Shown: positions 1 through 11,229, counted from the stretch's first letter. The stretch is 64,000 nucleotides of DNA from Zingiber officinale (GCF_018446385.1 NC_056002.1:10674894-10738893), one strand, 5' to 3'. Notes: a model not told the origin generated them from the sequence alone. Made by a program: numbers and translations.

Positions 1-840
1 AAATGTGCCTAAGTGTATACCATTACTTGATACTAAGTCCACTAAATAGGATTGTGCCCCTTCAGATAGAGAAGATCACACACATCCTAAATAATTTTCT
101 ATAATCATCTATTAAGGAAGTTTGATCTAGTGATCCAAAAACAAACTCATCCGATGTGGAGGAAGGCACTCAGAGCCAACGCGCAAGTTTGAATGCATCA
201 CACTTACAAACCAGTAATGGAGACCGTGGAATTTAATTAAATTCCTCTCCCACTTAGTTATTTAGAATGAGGAATTTTAACATGCATACAAGCACACAAA
301 CACAAGCACACACAGTATAAAAGGCAATAAATAAGAAAAATAATTTTCCAACTATTATGGCCTTTATCCATAGCTGTCCGCCGTGTGCCATCAACCCTAG
401 CTGTTGCCATTTTTAACCACCAACATTGAGTCAAATTGTTGCATTTATCTTGCTTCTTTTTCCGCTGCGCCTCTGGTCCTCAAATAGTCCCACGCCTCAC
501 AAGGATACGATCCGCGATAAAAATAAAATTTTACATTTATTAATCCTATATTCCACGAAGGAATGTACATATAATCTAGATCAAACAAAATGTAAAATCC
601 TAATAACTAATACAGCTCCTGCTGTATTTTATATTACAATCATGCACACACATAAAATGCCCTCGATATGTTTGAGGGTCCAATCACACACAATCACAAT
701 AGGTCATAATAGTTGGAACCTACAACCACAGAGTTAATCTATTTGCACATCCTACTATTATCCTGCCTAAAATATGTATAACATATGCATAATTAAACTA
801 AAAACCAAACACACAAAGGTATAACCTAGCTCTGATGCCA
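1..840 (-). mobile_element. Copia 5' leader, truncated by window edge
   Basis: Read on the - strand, this is the untranslated leader of a Ty1/copia element, running from the primer-binding site at 829-840 towards the left edge. It is clearly similar to the leader of the + strand copia element at 51259-52080. Shared landmarks, in the same order, include the stretch around the primer site, the run of cacac/gtgtgt dinucleotides, the block describing a lysine-rich AT segment, and the conserved block near 120-240 that matches 51840-52000. No open reading frame of note is present; the 103-codon + strand frame at 426-737 is antisense to the leader and not protein-like. The rest of this element would lie to the left of the window. 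Confidence 0.75.
829..840 (-). other. Primer-binding site, initiator tRNA-Met type
   Basis: On the - strand the 12 bases read TGGCATCAGAGC, one base away from the usual plant copia primer site TGGTATCAGAGC, which pairs with the 3' end of initiator tRNA-Met. It directly abuts the presumed LTR to its right, as expected for a - strand element. Confidence 0.7.
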
Positions 841-1039
841 ATTATAAGATTAAATAGAATTTAGATATCTCCATAATGGTATGACATTGTCAACTTTGGG
901 CCTAAGCCCTCACGGTTTTGCTCTTGGGCTCTACCTAAAAGGTCTCATGCCAATGGAGATATCTTGTTCTCTTATAAACCCATGATCTTTCCCATGTGTT
1001 TTCAATGTGGGACTATATTTGCAACCTTGCAACCCCAAC
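841..1039 (-). repeat. Short (~200 bp) LTR of the left-edge element
   Basis: Sequence between the primer site and the point at 1036-1040 where a copia gag reading frame resumes. On the - strand it begins around GTTGGGGTTGCAAGG and ends just before the primer site. A ~200-bp LTR is unusual beside a leader otherwise related to an element with 2.4-kb LTRs (48856-58550). The right-hand boundary is uncertain by a few bases, and no second LTR is visible to confirm it. Confidence 0.5.
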
Positions 1040-1104
1040 TGGAGAAACGGTAATGAATTGGGACACACAAAGTATGCCTTAAACGCGTTCCCAAGAACAC
1101 CTGA
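1040..1104 (+). pseudogene. Copia gag fragment, 5' side of LTR insertion
   Basis: The + strand frame ends in KYALNAFPRTP and continues without shift at 6095 (reading EWISIADSYYISKD) once the solo LTR at 1105-6089 and one copy of the cctga duplication are removed. This is the middle of a copia gag (UBN2-type) protein, and a parallel gag copy with the same passage occurs at 6640-6720. The fragment is the left shoulder of the host gag gene. Its upstream part was displaced by the element at 1-1039. Confidence 0.7.
1100..1104. repeat. Target-site duplication cctga, left copy
   Basis: The five bases cctga precede the outer solo LTR and recur exactly at 6090-6094 after it. Five base pairs is the normal duplication for copia integrases. 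Confidence 0.85.
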
Positions 1105-2773
1105 TGTTGGAGTGTATACTAAAAGCCTAGTTTTTTTAAACATTTATTTTTGAAATAAAAGAATCACATTGGTCAATATCTACATTTATTTGTTAAATGT
1201 AATTGTTCAATTAATTTATATAGTAGATAACATGGAGTGTGGTGTCATACTCAGAAAATCATGTTGTCGGTTCTTTATAAATTATAAATAGTTGCTCACG
1301 ACTAAGATGGAAATGAACAAACCATTAGAATAGTTGTAGTGTAATTAAGTATTAGTTTATCTTGACTAATAAATTACACTGATACACTCTAAGTGTATTG
1401 AGTAGGACCATTTAGGTAAGTTCTTTTTGTACTGACTTAGTAAAAGAACTAGACCTTAGTTATTATGGAAGTGTGTGCTCTTAATCCTAATATAACAACA
1501 AGAACATATATTTAATATTTATTTCTTTAACTTATCAAAGGGTGAGGTTTAGCTCGATAAATCAATATGCCTGATAAGTTCAAAAATGCTATTACTTATA
1601 GTGTGTGTTGTTGATTATAGAAGGAATATGTGTCCTAGTTATCTAGGTTGAGAATGTCCCCAAGAGGAGCTCATAAGGATTGTCATGTTAAACCCTGCAG
1701 GTGGACTTAGTCCGACATGACAATGAAGTTGAGTGGTACTACTCTTGGAGCTAGATATTAATTAAGTGAATTGTCAATAACTTACTTAATTAGTGGGCAT
1801 TCGTAATCTTAAACACAGGGAGACTAACACACTCATGATAAGAAGGAGCTCATAATGTAATTTGGGATTGATGCGATAGTGCGATAATAACTCTCTAGTG
1901 GAATGAGTTATTATCGATGAACTTGAGTTGTGTGTTCGGGGCAAACACGGGATACTCAAGCTCATCGGAAGGCCAAAACCAATTTCTCCTCTAGGTCCCT
2001 GTTGTAGCCTCATTATAACCTCAAGTCCATCCAAATGTAAGTCTCTTCTTGGTGTCCAAGAAGGGGGTCGGTCCAATGCTTGGTGACCAAGCAAGGGCCA
2101 GCCACATCCTCTTCCAAGGGGTCGGCCCTATTGCTTGGTGATCAAGCTAGTAGGGGTCGGCCACAATAATTCAAACAAGGAGGGTTGTTTTGAATTTTTA
2201 AAATCTTCTCTTTGTAGAAAACTATAAGTTTTAAAAGAGAGATTTTAATTTTTAAAACTTTCCTTATTTGAATTAGGCCACATGTTTTAATAGAGAGTTT
2301 TAAAAGTTTTGAAACTTTCCTTTTTTAACCATGCTCATGGTTTAAGAAAAAAAGGAAGATAAGTTTTAAAATTTAAATTTTCTATCACCATGTTAAAAAG
2401 GAAATTTTATAAGAGAAGTTTTAAATTTTAAAACATGGTTTTAATTTTTAGAACTTTCTTTTTTTAACTCCTACTTTAGGAAAGAGAGCTTGTAAAATTT
2501 TATAAGAGTTTTTCTTCTTGTAAAATTTTATAAAAAAATTAATTCCTTTCCTCTTATGGGTCGGCCACCCTTGCTTGGTGCCCAAGCAAGGTGGTCAGCC
2601 ATGTTAAAAAAAATAAAATCATCAAATTTATTTTTGGTGATTGATTCAATCAAGAGGAAAGAAAAGGAATAATTAAAAGGGAAAAGGAAAAACTCTTGGA
2701 AGATTTTAATTTTTATAAAAATTCTTCCCATATTTGTCTTGGGCAAGTATTATAAAAGAAGGGATGAGGAGAC

Positions 2774-5318
2774 TGTTAGGATGTATACTAAAAGTCTAGC
2801 TTTTGGTATAAATATTTATCTAGAAATAAGAATCACATTGGTCAAATGTCTACATTTATGATAAATGTAGTTGTTCAATTAATTTATATTGTAGATAACA
2901 TGGTGTGTGGTGTCACACACAGAAGATCATGTTATCGGTTCCTTATAAATTATAAACAGTAGCTCACGACCAAGATGGAAAGGAACAAACCATTGGAAGG
3001 TCGTAGTGTAATTAGGTATTAGTTTATCTTAACTATATAATTACACTAGTACACTTAGAGTGTATTGAGTAGGACCATTTGAGGTCGTTCCTTTTATACT
3101 GACTTTATGAAGGAACAAAGACCTCAGTTATTATGGAAGTGTGTGCTCTTAATCCTAATATAATAACAAGCACATATATTTGATATTTATTTCTTTAATT
3201 TATCAATGGGTGAGATTTAGTTCGATGAATCAATAAGCCCGATAAGTTGGGAAATGATATCACTTATAGTGTGTGTTGTTGATTATAGAAGGAAACTGTG
3301 TCCTAGTGATCTAGGTTGAGAATGTCCCCAAGAGGAGCTCATAAGGATTGTCATGTTAAACCCTGCAGGTGGACTTAGTCCGACATGACGATGAAGTTGA
3401 GTGGTACTACTCTTGGAGCTAGATATTAATTAAGTGAGTTGTCAGTAACTTACTTAATTAGTGGACATTTGTTATCTTAAACACAGGGAGACTAACACAC
3501 TCATAATAAGAAGGAGCCCAAAATATAATTTGGGATTGGTGCGATAGTTCAATAATAGTTCTTTAGTGGAATGAATTATTATTGATGAAATTAAGTTGTG
3601 TGTTCGGGGCGAACACGGGATGCTTAATTTCATCGGGAGACCAAAACCAATTCCTCCTCTCGGTCCCTATCGTAGCCTCTTAATTATAGAGTACTATACC
3701 CACCTATACCCACCTTCTTACCCATCCTATAGGGGCCGGCCAAGCTAGCTTGGAGACCAAGCTAGGGCCGGCCATGGGTATGTTCATGGGTGAATTCATG
3801 TGGCCGACCCTATTAAAATAAAAAGGAATTTTAATTTTAAAATTTTTCTTATGTGGATAATATAATTTAAAAGAGAGTTTAAAAATTTAAATCCTTCCTT
3901 TTATAAGATTCTACAAAAGATTAAGAGAAGAGTTAAAATTTCTTTCCTTATTTGTAGATTAAAAGGTTGATTTTAATTTTGGTAAAAACTTTCCTTTTAA
4001 TTATATTCATGATTTAAAAGAAAGTTTAAAAATTAAAAATTCTCTTTTATTAGTTTCTACAAAAGATTAAGAAAAGATTTAATATCTTTCCTTATTTGTA
4101 GATTGAAAGGAGATTTTAATTTTTAGAGATAACTTTTCTTTTTGGAAATTATCCACATGTTTAAAAGAAAGATTTTAATTTATAAAATTTCTTTTTATTA
4201 ACCAATCATGAAGGGATTAAAATTATTGGAGAAATTTTTATAAATTTCTAGAAACAAATTAGGAAGTTTTAATTTTGTTTTAATTAAAACTCTCCTTGTT
4301 TTGGGGAAAGGGTGGCCATTATAATTTGAAAAGAGAAAATTATTTTAATTAAATAAATTTTCCTTTTCAATGGCAAAAGAATTAAGGAAGTTTTTATTAA
4401 ATTTTCCTTATTTGCCAAGATCAAGGATTATAAAAGAGGGGGTAGAGGAGGCTTCAATGCTAACGACTCTATTCTATTTTTCCTCTCTTTTCTCCTTGGG
4501 TGTGGTCGGCCCTTTCTTTCCTCTCCTCTCCTTTGTGTGGCCGAAACCTTCTCATGGTGGAGATAGCTTTGGTGGTCGGATCTAAGAAGGAGAAGAAGGA
4601 GAGAAAAGAAGCCTCTTTTCTAGCATCCCTTGGAGCATGGTGGTGGTGGCCGAACCTCTTCATCCTAGGAGAAGTTTTGATGGCCGAAACTTGTAAGGAA
4701 GAAGAAGGTACTTGGTGGTTCTCATCTCGGAAGATCGTTGCCCACACAACGTCCGAGGTTAGAAGAGGAATACGGTAGAAGATCAAGAGGTCTTTCTAAA
4801 AGGTATAACTAGTAATTTTTGTTTCCGCATCATACTAGTTATTTTTGGAAATAATACTAAATACAAGAGGCATACGATTCTAGAGTTTCGAATTTGTTTT
4901 CGATATAGTGTTTTTTTTTCCTTGTGATTTGATTGTTCTTTTTGGTTAACCTAAAGTTATTTTAGGAAATTAAATATTAGCTTTCCATAAAAGGTTTTGT
5001 CTAGTCGGTGGTGGTTGCTCCCATATCCAAGAAGGTCATGTGCCTCGCCACGTCAGTACTGGGAACCAATTATGGAAATTAATATTTAATGGAATTAATA
5101 ACTTAAGGTGATTTGGGTCGAACGTGTTAAGTTCCGCAGGAGACCCAAGTCAAAACCTAAAAGAACGAATAGATTAAGTTTTGGATCAAACGTGTTAAGT
5201 TCCGCAGGCGATCCAAAATTTAATTTAAAAGAACACATGGTAGCTAGGAAAAGGTTCAGACCTTTGTACAAAATTTTTGTACAGTGGAACCTCTAGGTTT
5301 TCCGAGTAGCAACCAATA
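2774..5318 (+). mobile_element. Inner copia solo LTR nested in the outer LTR
   Basis: Begins tgttaggatg and ends aaccaata, one base from the family end aaccaaca. Flanks are gagac (2769-2773) and gaggc (5319-5323), a five-base duplication with one change. Removing it rejoins the outer LTR in register, with gaggcttcatgag continuing the flank. It is close in sequence to the LTRs of the element at 48856-58550, so the inner copy is the younger arrival. It contains purine-rich (GAA)n stretches near 4590-4610 and the hairpin pair at 5110-5223. Short frames inside, such as 4370-4585 and 5108-5296, recur only because the LTR copies are alike. Confidence 0.85.
5110..5223 (+). other. Paired hairpins in copia LTR (inner copy)
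   Basis: Two consecutive inverted repeats. Hairpin 1 (5110-5151): ten-base arms GATTTGGGTC and GACCCAAGTC with one G-U pair, loop 22 nt. Hairpin 2 (5174-5223): 14-base arms, TTAAGTTTTGGATC and GATCCAAAATTTAA with one G-U pair, loop also 22 nt. Both loops contain GTTAAGTTCCG. The same pair occurs at 51048-51161 and 58342-58455, and a diverged version at 5874-5990. Confidence 0.75.
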
Positions 5319-5873
5319 GAGGCTTCATGAGATACAATTCTTATTCTCTTGGAGGAGTCTCTCTTGGTGGTGGTCGGCTCTCTCTCTTCCCCTTTTCCCT
5401 TTGCTCTCTTCTCCTTGGTGGTGGTGGTGGCCAGATTTCAGAGGAAGAGGAAGAAAGCTTTTGGGTGATGTTTATCTTGGAGGATCGTCGCCCACACGAC
5501 GTCCAAGGCGAGGCGAGGAATACGGCAAAAGATCTCGAGGTCGTTAGTTTACAAAGAGAATGTATAATTAGCAATTGTTTTCCACATCATGCTAGTTATT
5601 TTCCTTTGTATGAATTCCAAACACAAGAGGCATTAGATCTAGTTTTTCAAATTAGTTTTTCGAGTTTGTGTTTTCTTCTTTTTCGAATTTGTGATTCGAT
5701 TATTCTTTTTGGTTAACTTAGAGTTATTTAAGGAAATTAAATATTAGTTTTCCTTAAAAGGCTTTGTCTAGGTGGTGGTGGTTGCTCCCATATCCAAGAA
5801 GGCCATGTGCCTCGCCATGCAATCCTGGAAGTCAATTTTGGAAATTAATATTCAATGGAATTAATAACATAGG

Positions 5874-5990
5874 TAGATTTGAATCAATAGTGTTAAGTTC
5901 CACTTGCGATTCAAATCTAAACTATTAAGAACAGATAAGTTAAATTTGGAATCAATGATGTTAAGTTCCGTCTGTGATTCCTAATTTAAC
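5874..5990 (+). other. Paired hairpins in copia LTR (outer, diverged copy)
   Basis: Hairpin 1 (5874-5919) has perfect 12-base arms TAGATTTGAATC and GATTCAAATCTA. Hairpin 2 (5939-5990) has 15-base arms with one mismatch. Both loops are 22 nt and keep GTTAAGTTCC. Compared with the inner LTR the arm sequences have changed on both sides in step, while loop length and core are constant. Confidence 0.75.
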
Positions 5991-6089
5991 TTCTAAAGAA
6001 CACAATAGGTTATTTAAGGAAAGGTTCGACACTTATAAAAAAAAATTTTGTATAGTGGAACCGGTACGTTTTCCTAGGACTAACCAACA

Positions 6090-6379
6090 CCTGAATGGAT
6101 ATCCATAGCAGACTCCTACTATATATCCAAGGATCTTGAGGTAAGTACTTTAGAAAGTATTTTTGCTACTTTCGAATTACACGAATCTTGGTGTGCAGGA
6201 CAAAAAGGAACAAGTCAGAACATTGCCTTGAAGGCAAGAACAAACGGTTCGGACTCCGATGAATCGATTTATGAAAATGAAGCGGCGCTACTGGTAAGAG
6301 AGTTTAATAGATTTATTAAAACTCATAAGTTTAAATCGCAGTCGCGAAGGATCAAGCCAACTTCGTAGTGAACAAATGA
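6090..6379 (+). pseudogene. Copia gag fragment, continuation after outer LTR
   Basis: Continues the gag frame of 1040-1104. The frame reads through SKDLEV, TFELHES, QNIALKA and LLVREFNRFIK, passages typical of the copia gag C-terminal half just before the zinc knuckle. It then ends at a stop near 6366. Immediately after it a second gag copy begins. Whether the two copies come from one duplicated element or two insertions cannot be told here. Confidence 0.6.
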
Positions 6380-6901
6380 GCTAAGTTCCACTTGTTAAGC
6401 GTACTTCCACCCCAGGAAGTCAATCAAATCGAAGATTATGAATCAGTAGAGGAACTTTGGGAGAAATTCCTGAAGCTACACGAAGGAACATCCGAAGCAA
6501 AGCTCACAAGATGGGACCTGTTCCTAAACCAACTGACAAACCTCCGGATAGAAGAAGGTGAAATAGTCGCACATCTGCACTCGAGGATCAAAGAACTCAT
6601 CACTAGACTCATGAATCTCAGAGAAAAGGTAACAAACTGAGATTCATTAAGATACGCTTTAAATGCATTTCCTAGGACACCCGAGTGGACATCTATAGTC
6701 GACTCATTTTATATATCTAAAGACCTCTAAGTTAGTTTATTAGAAAATCTATTTTCCATTTTTGAACTTCTCGAATCAAGATGTGGAGACTTACAAAATG
6801 GAGAAGAAAAGACATCCCACAACATAACACTAAAAGCTAACCAAAATGGTGAACTAGATCCAGACTCCGAAGAATCAATCGACGAAGATGCAGTGTCATT
6901 A
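6380..6901 (+). pseudogene. Second copia gag copy, 5' part
   Basis: A frame open from about 6392 to 6640 encodes a gag (UBN2-like) segment with EELWEKFLKLHEGTSEAK and LHSRIKELITRL, which packages element RNA in the particle. A stop follows, and the frame continues in degraded form through the same passage seen at 1040-6200 (LNAF, PRTPEWTS, LKAN). It is interrupted at 6901 by the solo LTR at 6902-8269 and resumes at 8275. Stops within the frame make it a pseudogene. Confidence 0.65.
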
Positions 6902-8269
6902 TGTTGGTGTGGGAAGCATCCAATGATCGAACCTAGGTTTTGATTATGTCAAAGGATCCAAAGTTAAGTTGTCTTATGGTCTAACGAGTTTGAATGAGAT
7001 TGCAGGAAAGCCCTAAGTGTTCTTAGGTAAAATTACTAGCTGCGATTAGGCAAGTTGAAAACTCTAGGGGGTGGTAACCCTAGGTCCTAGGGGGTGGTAA
7101 CCCTAGGTGATGAAAAGTACTAGCTGCGGTTAGGCAGGTGGAAAACCCTAGGGGTGGTAACCCTAGGTCCTAGGGGATGGTAACTCTAGGTAGAAAGTCT
7201 TGGCAGGTCGAAGGCTTAGGGCAAAAATCCTAGAGTCGGGGACTCTAGGTTGAAATCCTGGTGTCGCGAACCGGGTGAAAGTCTGGATGGGTCGTGGAGC
7301 GAACGTCCAACATGAAGACCAGAAGCTTCGGACGCTGAGTAAAAGTCCAATTAGTTTAGAGGATCAATCTGGCAACAGATAAACTCTCCTGAGAGGAGTA
7401 GGTGAGATGCGTTCCCCGATGAGGAAACAATAGGCACCGGTTCGACCTAGGATTTCTGGGAAATTCGAAGTCAAAACCGAGCAGTCCGATGACTGTCGAG
7501 TACTTATATTTATCTTATATTATTGTGCTAACTTGGTTTTGCAGGGTATACTTTTTTTGTGGACTAATATTCCTTGCAGGAATGAAGTTACACAAGAGAA
7601 TTCTCGAATGAACAGTGTCCGAGGCACCTCCAAGCTGTTGGATGTGCCTAGGGCACCTTGGCTATGGTTGCGCAGGAAGCAAGGCTGAAGGCACCTTGGA
7701 AGGGGCTTGAAGGCTCCTTGGACGCTGGATGGAAGATGCCTTCCATGGAGCTTGAAGGTGTCTTCGGGTGGATAAGCAGCGAACGCTGTGGAGCTTATCA
7801 ACGCGGCTAACTCAGGACTGAAGGTACCTCCTATGGAGGCTGAAGTGCCTTCAGCTAGATGTTTAAGCTTGGTTTGAGCAAATGCATAGTAACAACATGA
7901 AATCGTGATCCATCTTTTGTGCGCTGCTCCAAAGACGATCCGAAGAAGCCGTAGCACTAGTCCGACTATTTGAAGCCCGGATTTTCTCATTCTTTGTTGT
8001 TAGTATATTTTTTTGTACTTAAATTATATACTTATAATTAATCTTGTAAAGATTCTTGAGCTTATAGTGATTTCCCACAGAAAGCGATCAACGATCACGG
8101 GCCTTGGAGTAGGAGTCTACACAGGCTCCGAACAAAGTAACAAAAAGTGTTAGCATTGCTTCCGTGTCTTTTACTTTTCTGCTGTGTATTTACTTGAAGT
8201 TTTACGAAACAAACGAATTATCCACGAGAGCTATTCACCCCCCCCCCTTTGGTGCTTTACGATCCTACA
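6902..8269 (+). mobile_element. Solo LTR of a second copia family
   Basis: Begins tgttggtgtggg, ends gatcctaca, and is flanked by exact catta duplications (6897-6901 and 8270-8274). The pyrimidine-rich 3' end with a C-run (8237-8247) is typical of SIRE/Maximus-like plant copia LTRs. No internal domain is left. The left third is a chain of short inverted repeats (7060-7250). The 156-codon - strand frame at 7520-7990 lies wholly inside the LTR and resembles no protein I know; I regard it as chance. Confidence 0.8.
7060..7249. repeat. Array of CCTAGGG hairpins inside LTR
   Basis: Four successive ~23-base units have the form ctaggg-ggtggtaa-ccctagg, each able to fold on itself. A further hairpin at 7229-7249 has perfect nine-base arms CCTAGAGTC and GACTCTAGG around a GGG loop. 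Linkers between units share ctagctgcg-ttaggca. Confidence 0.7.
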
Positions 8270-8274
8270 CATTA

Positions 8275-9030
8275 TTGGTGAGAAAGTTTAGCAAGTTTAT
8301 TAAATCTAATAAATTTAATAAGTCGCGGGTGAAAAAGTACTTTCATAGAAAAAGAAAAGTTCAATGCTACAACTGCTAAAAAGAAGGGCACATCAAGAAT
8401 GACTGCCCTAAACTCATGAAAAAGGAGAAAGACAAGGGCAACAAACCAACAAAGTTGAAGCACAAGAACTTGAAAGCTACATGGGATGAATCGTTGTCCT
8501 TTGAGTCTGAGATTGAAGCTTATACCGGACTAGCCCTAATGACAGACCACTAGAGGGATAATAAAAGTTCCTCAGAGATGAGAATCGATAAAGGGGGATG
8601 ATCTTTAGAAAAAAGCTGCAATGAAGGGGGAGCATCAGAATATAAGGTAAGTGAGGTACGTGCACTTTCTCCCAAACAGTCTTTCCAATTTATTAAAATA
8701 CATTCAAAGAACATAGTAAAATTAGAAAAAGATAATGTTAGGTTAAAATTAAACTTAGCAAAGTCATGCCTCTTAAATATATTTGATAATCTAAAAATAT
8801 AAAATAAAAAAATTAAAGCATAAATAGAAAAACTAAAAAATGACTATGCATGTTTAAATTTGAATATCGTTTGAAAATCAGAATTAAAAAATAATTGTAG
8901 AATTAACTAGTACATTAGAAAACACCGAGGATAAATTAAGAAAATCCTTAGAAATTATGTTATCCCCTAAAACTTTTAGTAAATTTGATAGGTAGGAACC
9001 GATATTAGGTTCCAAAATTTTTTGTAGATT
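8275..9030 (+). pseudogene. Copia gag 3' part with zinc knuckle
   Basis: Resumes the gag frame after the solo LTR. A CCHC zinc knuckle is visible (CYNC, then GHIKNDCP), with a stop replacing the residue after the second Cys at about 8379. A lysine-rich linker and an acidic ESEIEAYTGLALM passage follow, as in copia gag proteins of this type. Beyond 8550 the frame is riddled with stops but still shows a coiled-coil-like stretch rich in Lys, Leu and Asn (LEKDNVRLKLNL). No protease, integrase or reverse transcriptase follows, so this host copy either lost pol or never had it. Confidence 0.65.
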
Positions 9031-9971
9031 AAAATTTTAAAAGTTTTAAATTATTAGGATAGAAATTATTTTAATTAGAAATTTTTTTAGTAAATTTTTT
9101 CTATTTTAATCTCTTACTCAAAACTTTTATACTTATAGAAATGCAGTATTTCTATTAAGGAAAATTTTTTTGAGTTTTTTTTAATGTTGAGTTATTTTAT
9201 ATAAAATTATCAAAAAAATAGTATTTTAAAATTTAAAATTATTCTACAAACTTATTTTTTGGAAAATTATTTTTCTACGATAAAATATAATATTTTCTAT
9301 CAAAATAAATAATTTTGAAATTTTTTTACCATTAAATTATTTTTTATGAATTTGTTAATAAAAATGATATTTCTTAAAATTAAAAAAAAATCAAGACTTA
9401 TCTTTGTAATATTTTATTTTTCTAAGATAAAGCATGATGTCTTCTATCATAATAAAAAATTTTGACATTATGTTTTAATTTTATCTGAAGTATTATGAGT
9501 TATTTTCTAAAATATTAATTTTTACTATTAAAAATTTAGGAAAATAGAAATTTGAGAACTTTGATTATTTTTTTTAATGTTCAACAATCTATTGTCCATA
9601 TCTTGAAAATTTTGGAAGAATTTTCAGAGTTTAAATATATTTTTAAGATTTATCTTAAAAATACTATTATTCTAATAAAATAAATCAATTCTGTTAATCA
9701 AACTATTTTTTTCTACGAAAATTTTTCTACTTATATAAATTATTATTTTTATATTTGACAAAAAATTACAAAAAAATTTTGGAAACAAAAACTATTTTTT
9801 TAATTATTTTTGTCAAATAATTAGTAACAATTGAATATTTTCTGAAAATTATTTCTGAAAACTATTATCTTAATGATAATTCCTGTTATGTAGCCTTAGA
9901 CAAATATTTCAAATTTTTCTAAAGTTTATTTTATTTTTCCTAAATTTTTTTTCATGTGATCAAAGAGGAAG
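9031..9971. other. AT-rich spacer of host copia element, no gene
   Basis: About 940 bases of very AT-rich sequence with repeated short motifs such as ttttctac and aaaatttt. No open frame, tRNA or clear repeat unit is visible. It connects the gag remnant to the gypsy insertion point and probably belongs to the host retroelement. Confidence 0.5.
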
Positions 9972-11229
9972 AAATATGTAACGACCACCGTTCTTGCTAC
10001 TACTACTACTCTCTAAGAGTGACCGTTACTTATCTACTAACTCTACTTAACCGGTGTGATTAAAAAATCACATGGAAACCCTACCGAAAAATTTCGGCAG
10101 AGTCTCCCCTGTACCGGTGACCATATTCAACAATACATGCAATATATATACTCAGCCACAAGCGGCTGGAACACATAACAATCAACCACGCAGTATAATA
10201 ATTTTAACTCAGCAACAATAAAGGAAAACTAATCCATAACCACAACTGAATAGCAAATACAATATTAAGTGTCCTTATAAACAGTTATCAAATCTCCTTA
10301 ACACATAAAGACTTAATTAACTCAAAGAAACAAATCATAATTTATTTTATTCGCAAGGATCCCTAGGACTTCCATAGTGCAGACATCACACACCCCTTTT
10401 GCATCTCCTTGTCGCCTTCCTTCATATTAGCTTTCCTTTTTCTTTATCTGCAGTAGGAGGAATGCAAACTATAAGCAAAATGCTTAGTGAGTGCTATCTA
10501 ACTCACAAAATCTCGATATGCATGTATATAAATAAAAACATGCTAAAACTGAATGCTAACATGTAAAGCTACTCATGCTCATAAATAGCAAAGAAATCAA
10601 CTAACTGAAAAGCCAACATATAAAGCTAAACATGCTCATCAACTAGCAAATAAATAACATGTAAGAAACTAAACATGTAAAAGTTGTTAGTATAAAAGAA
10701 AGATAAACTTGTTGATCTTTAAAACAAAGTGAAACTTACTTCATTTACTCTAAACTTATTCTTTTATTTCACTTGTTTAAAATTTATACTTTAATACTTG
10801 AAAATAATAATCAACTTCTCTTGGGCCCAGACATAGTACCATTTTATGCGCGTTCCCTAATAGGTTGGGGTAGCGAGCCACCAATCCTAAAAGAGCAGAC
10901 CTTGGTCTACCAGGGCCAAGACCTTGGAATTGGACACCTGGATTTGTTTAACGACAACCTTGGAAGTCGGGTACTAGCCTCTTCTTAAAAGTAAAATACT
11001 TATTATCTTAATTACTTCTTTAAATGCCTTGGCATTTTAATAAGCACCTTGTGTGCTAAAATCCCTAAAGTCTTGACTTTGGGATCTACTTAAGGCCTTG
11101 GCCTTTTTCTTTCTTTTCTTTACTCATACTTCTAATACTCCTTGATTAGAGCTTATTAGAATCCTGTAGATATATCTATCAAGTGTAGGATTACAACCAA
11201 CCAAGTATGCTATATAAAAATAACATAAG

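Larger units (their letters stand above)
1105..6089 (+). mobile_element. Outer copia solo LTR, split by an inner solo LTR
   Basis: The LTR starts tgttggagtg and ends aaccaaca, the same ends as the LTRs at 48856-51256 and 56221-58550, and is flanked by the exact duplication cctga. Without the nested inner LTR (2774-5318) it is about 2.44 kb. No internal retroelement sequence remains, so it is the product of recombination between two LTRs. It belongs to a subfamily diverged from the inner copy: the last 250 bases differ at many positions yet keep the paired-hairpin architecture at 5874-5990. A 102-codon - strand frame at 1786-2094 and other short frames in it are not protein-like. Confidence 0.85.

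Noticed and set aside
841..1039. Cassandra-type TRIM with 5S rRNA promoter
   Set aside because: No 5S internal control region is visible in this short LTR.
5108..5296. 62-codon frame repeated at 5108, 51046 and 58340
   Set aside because: It lies in the LTR 3' end over the hairpin pair and is kept only because the LTR copies are recent; the diverged outer LTR does not preserve it.
6902..7250. CRISPR-like array of hairpin repeats
   Set aside because: Plant nuclear LTR; units are adjacent, spacers are not unique and no associated genes exist.
7520..7990. 156-codon - strand frame
   Set aside because: Fully inside a solo LTR, no recognisable domain, and ordinary for GC-balanced DNA of this length.
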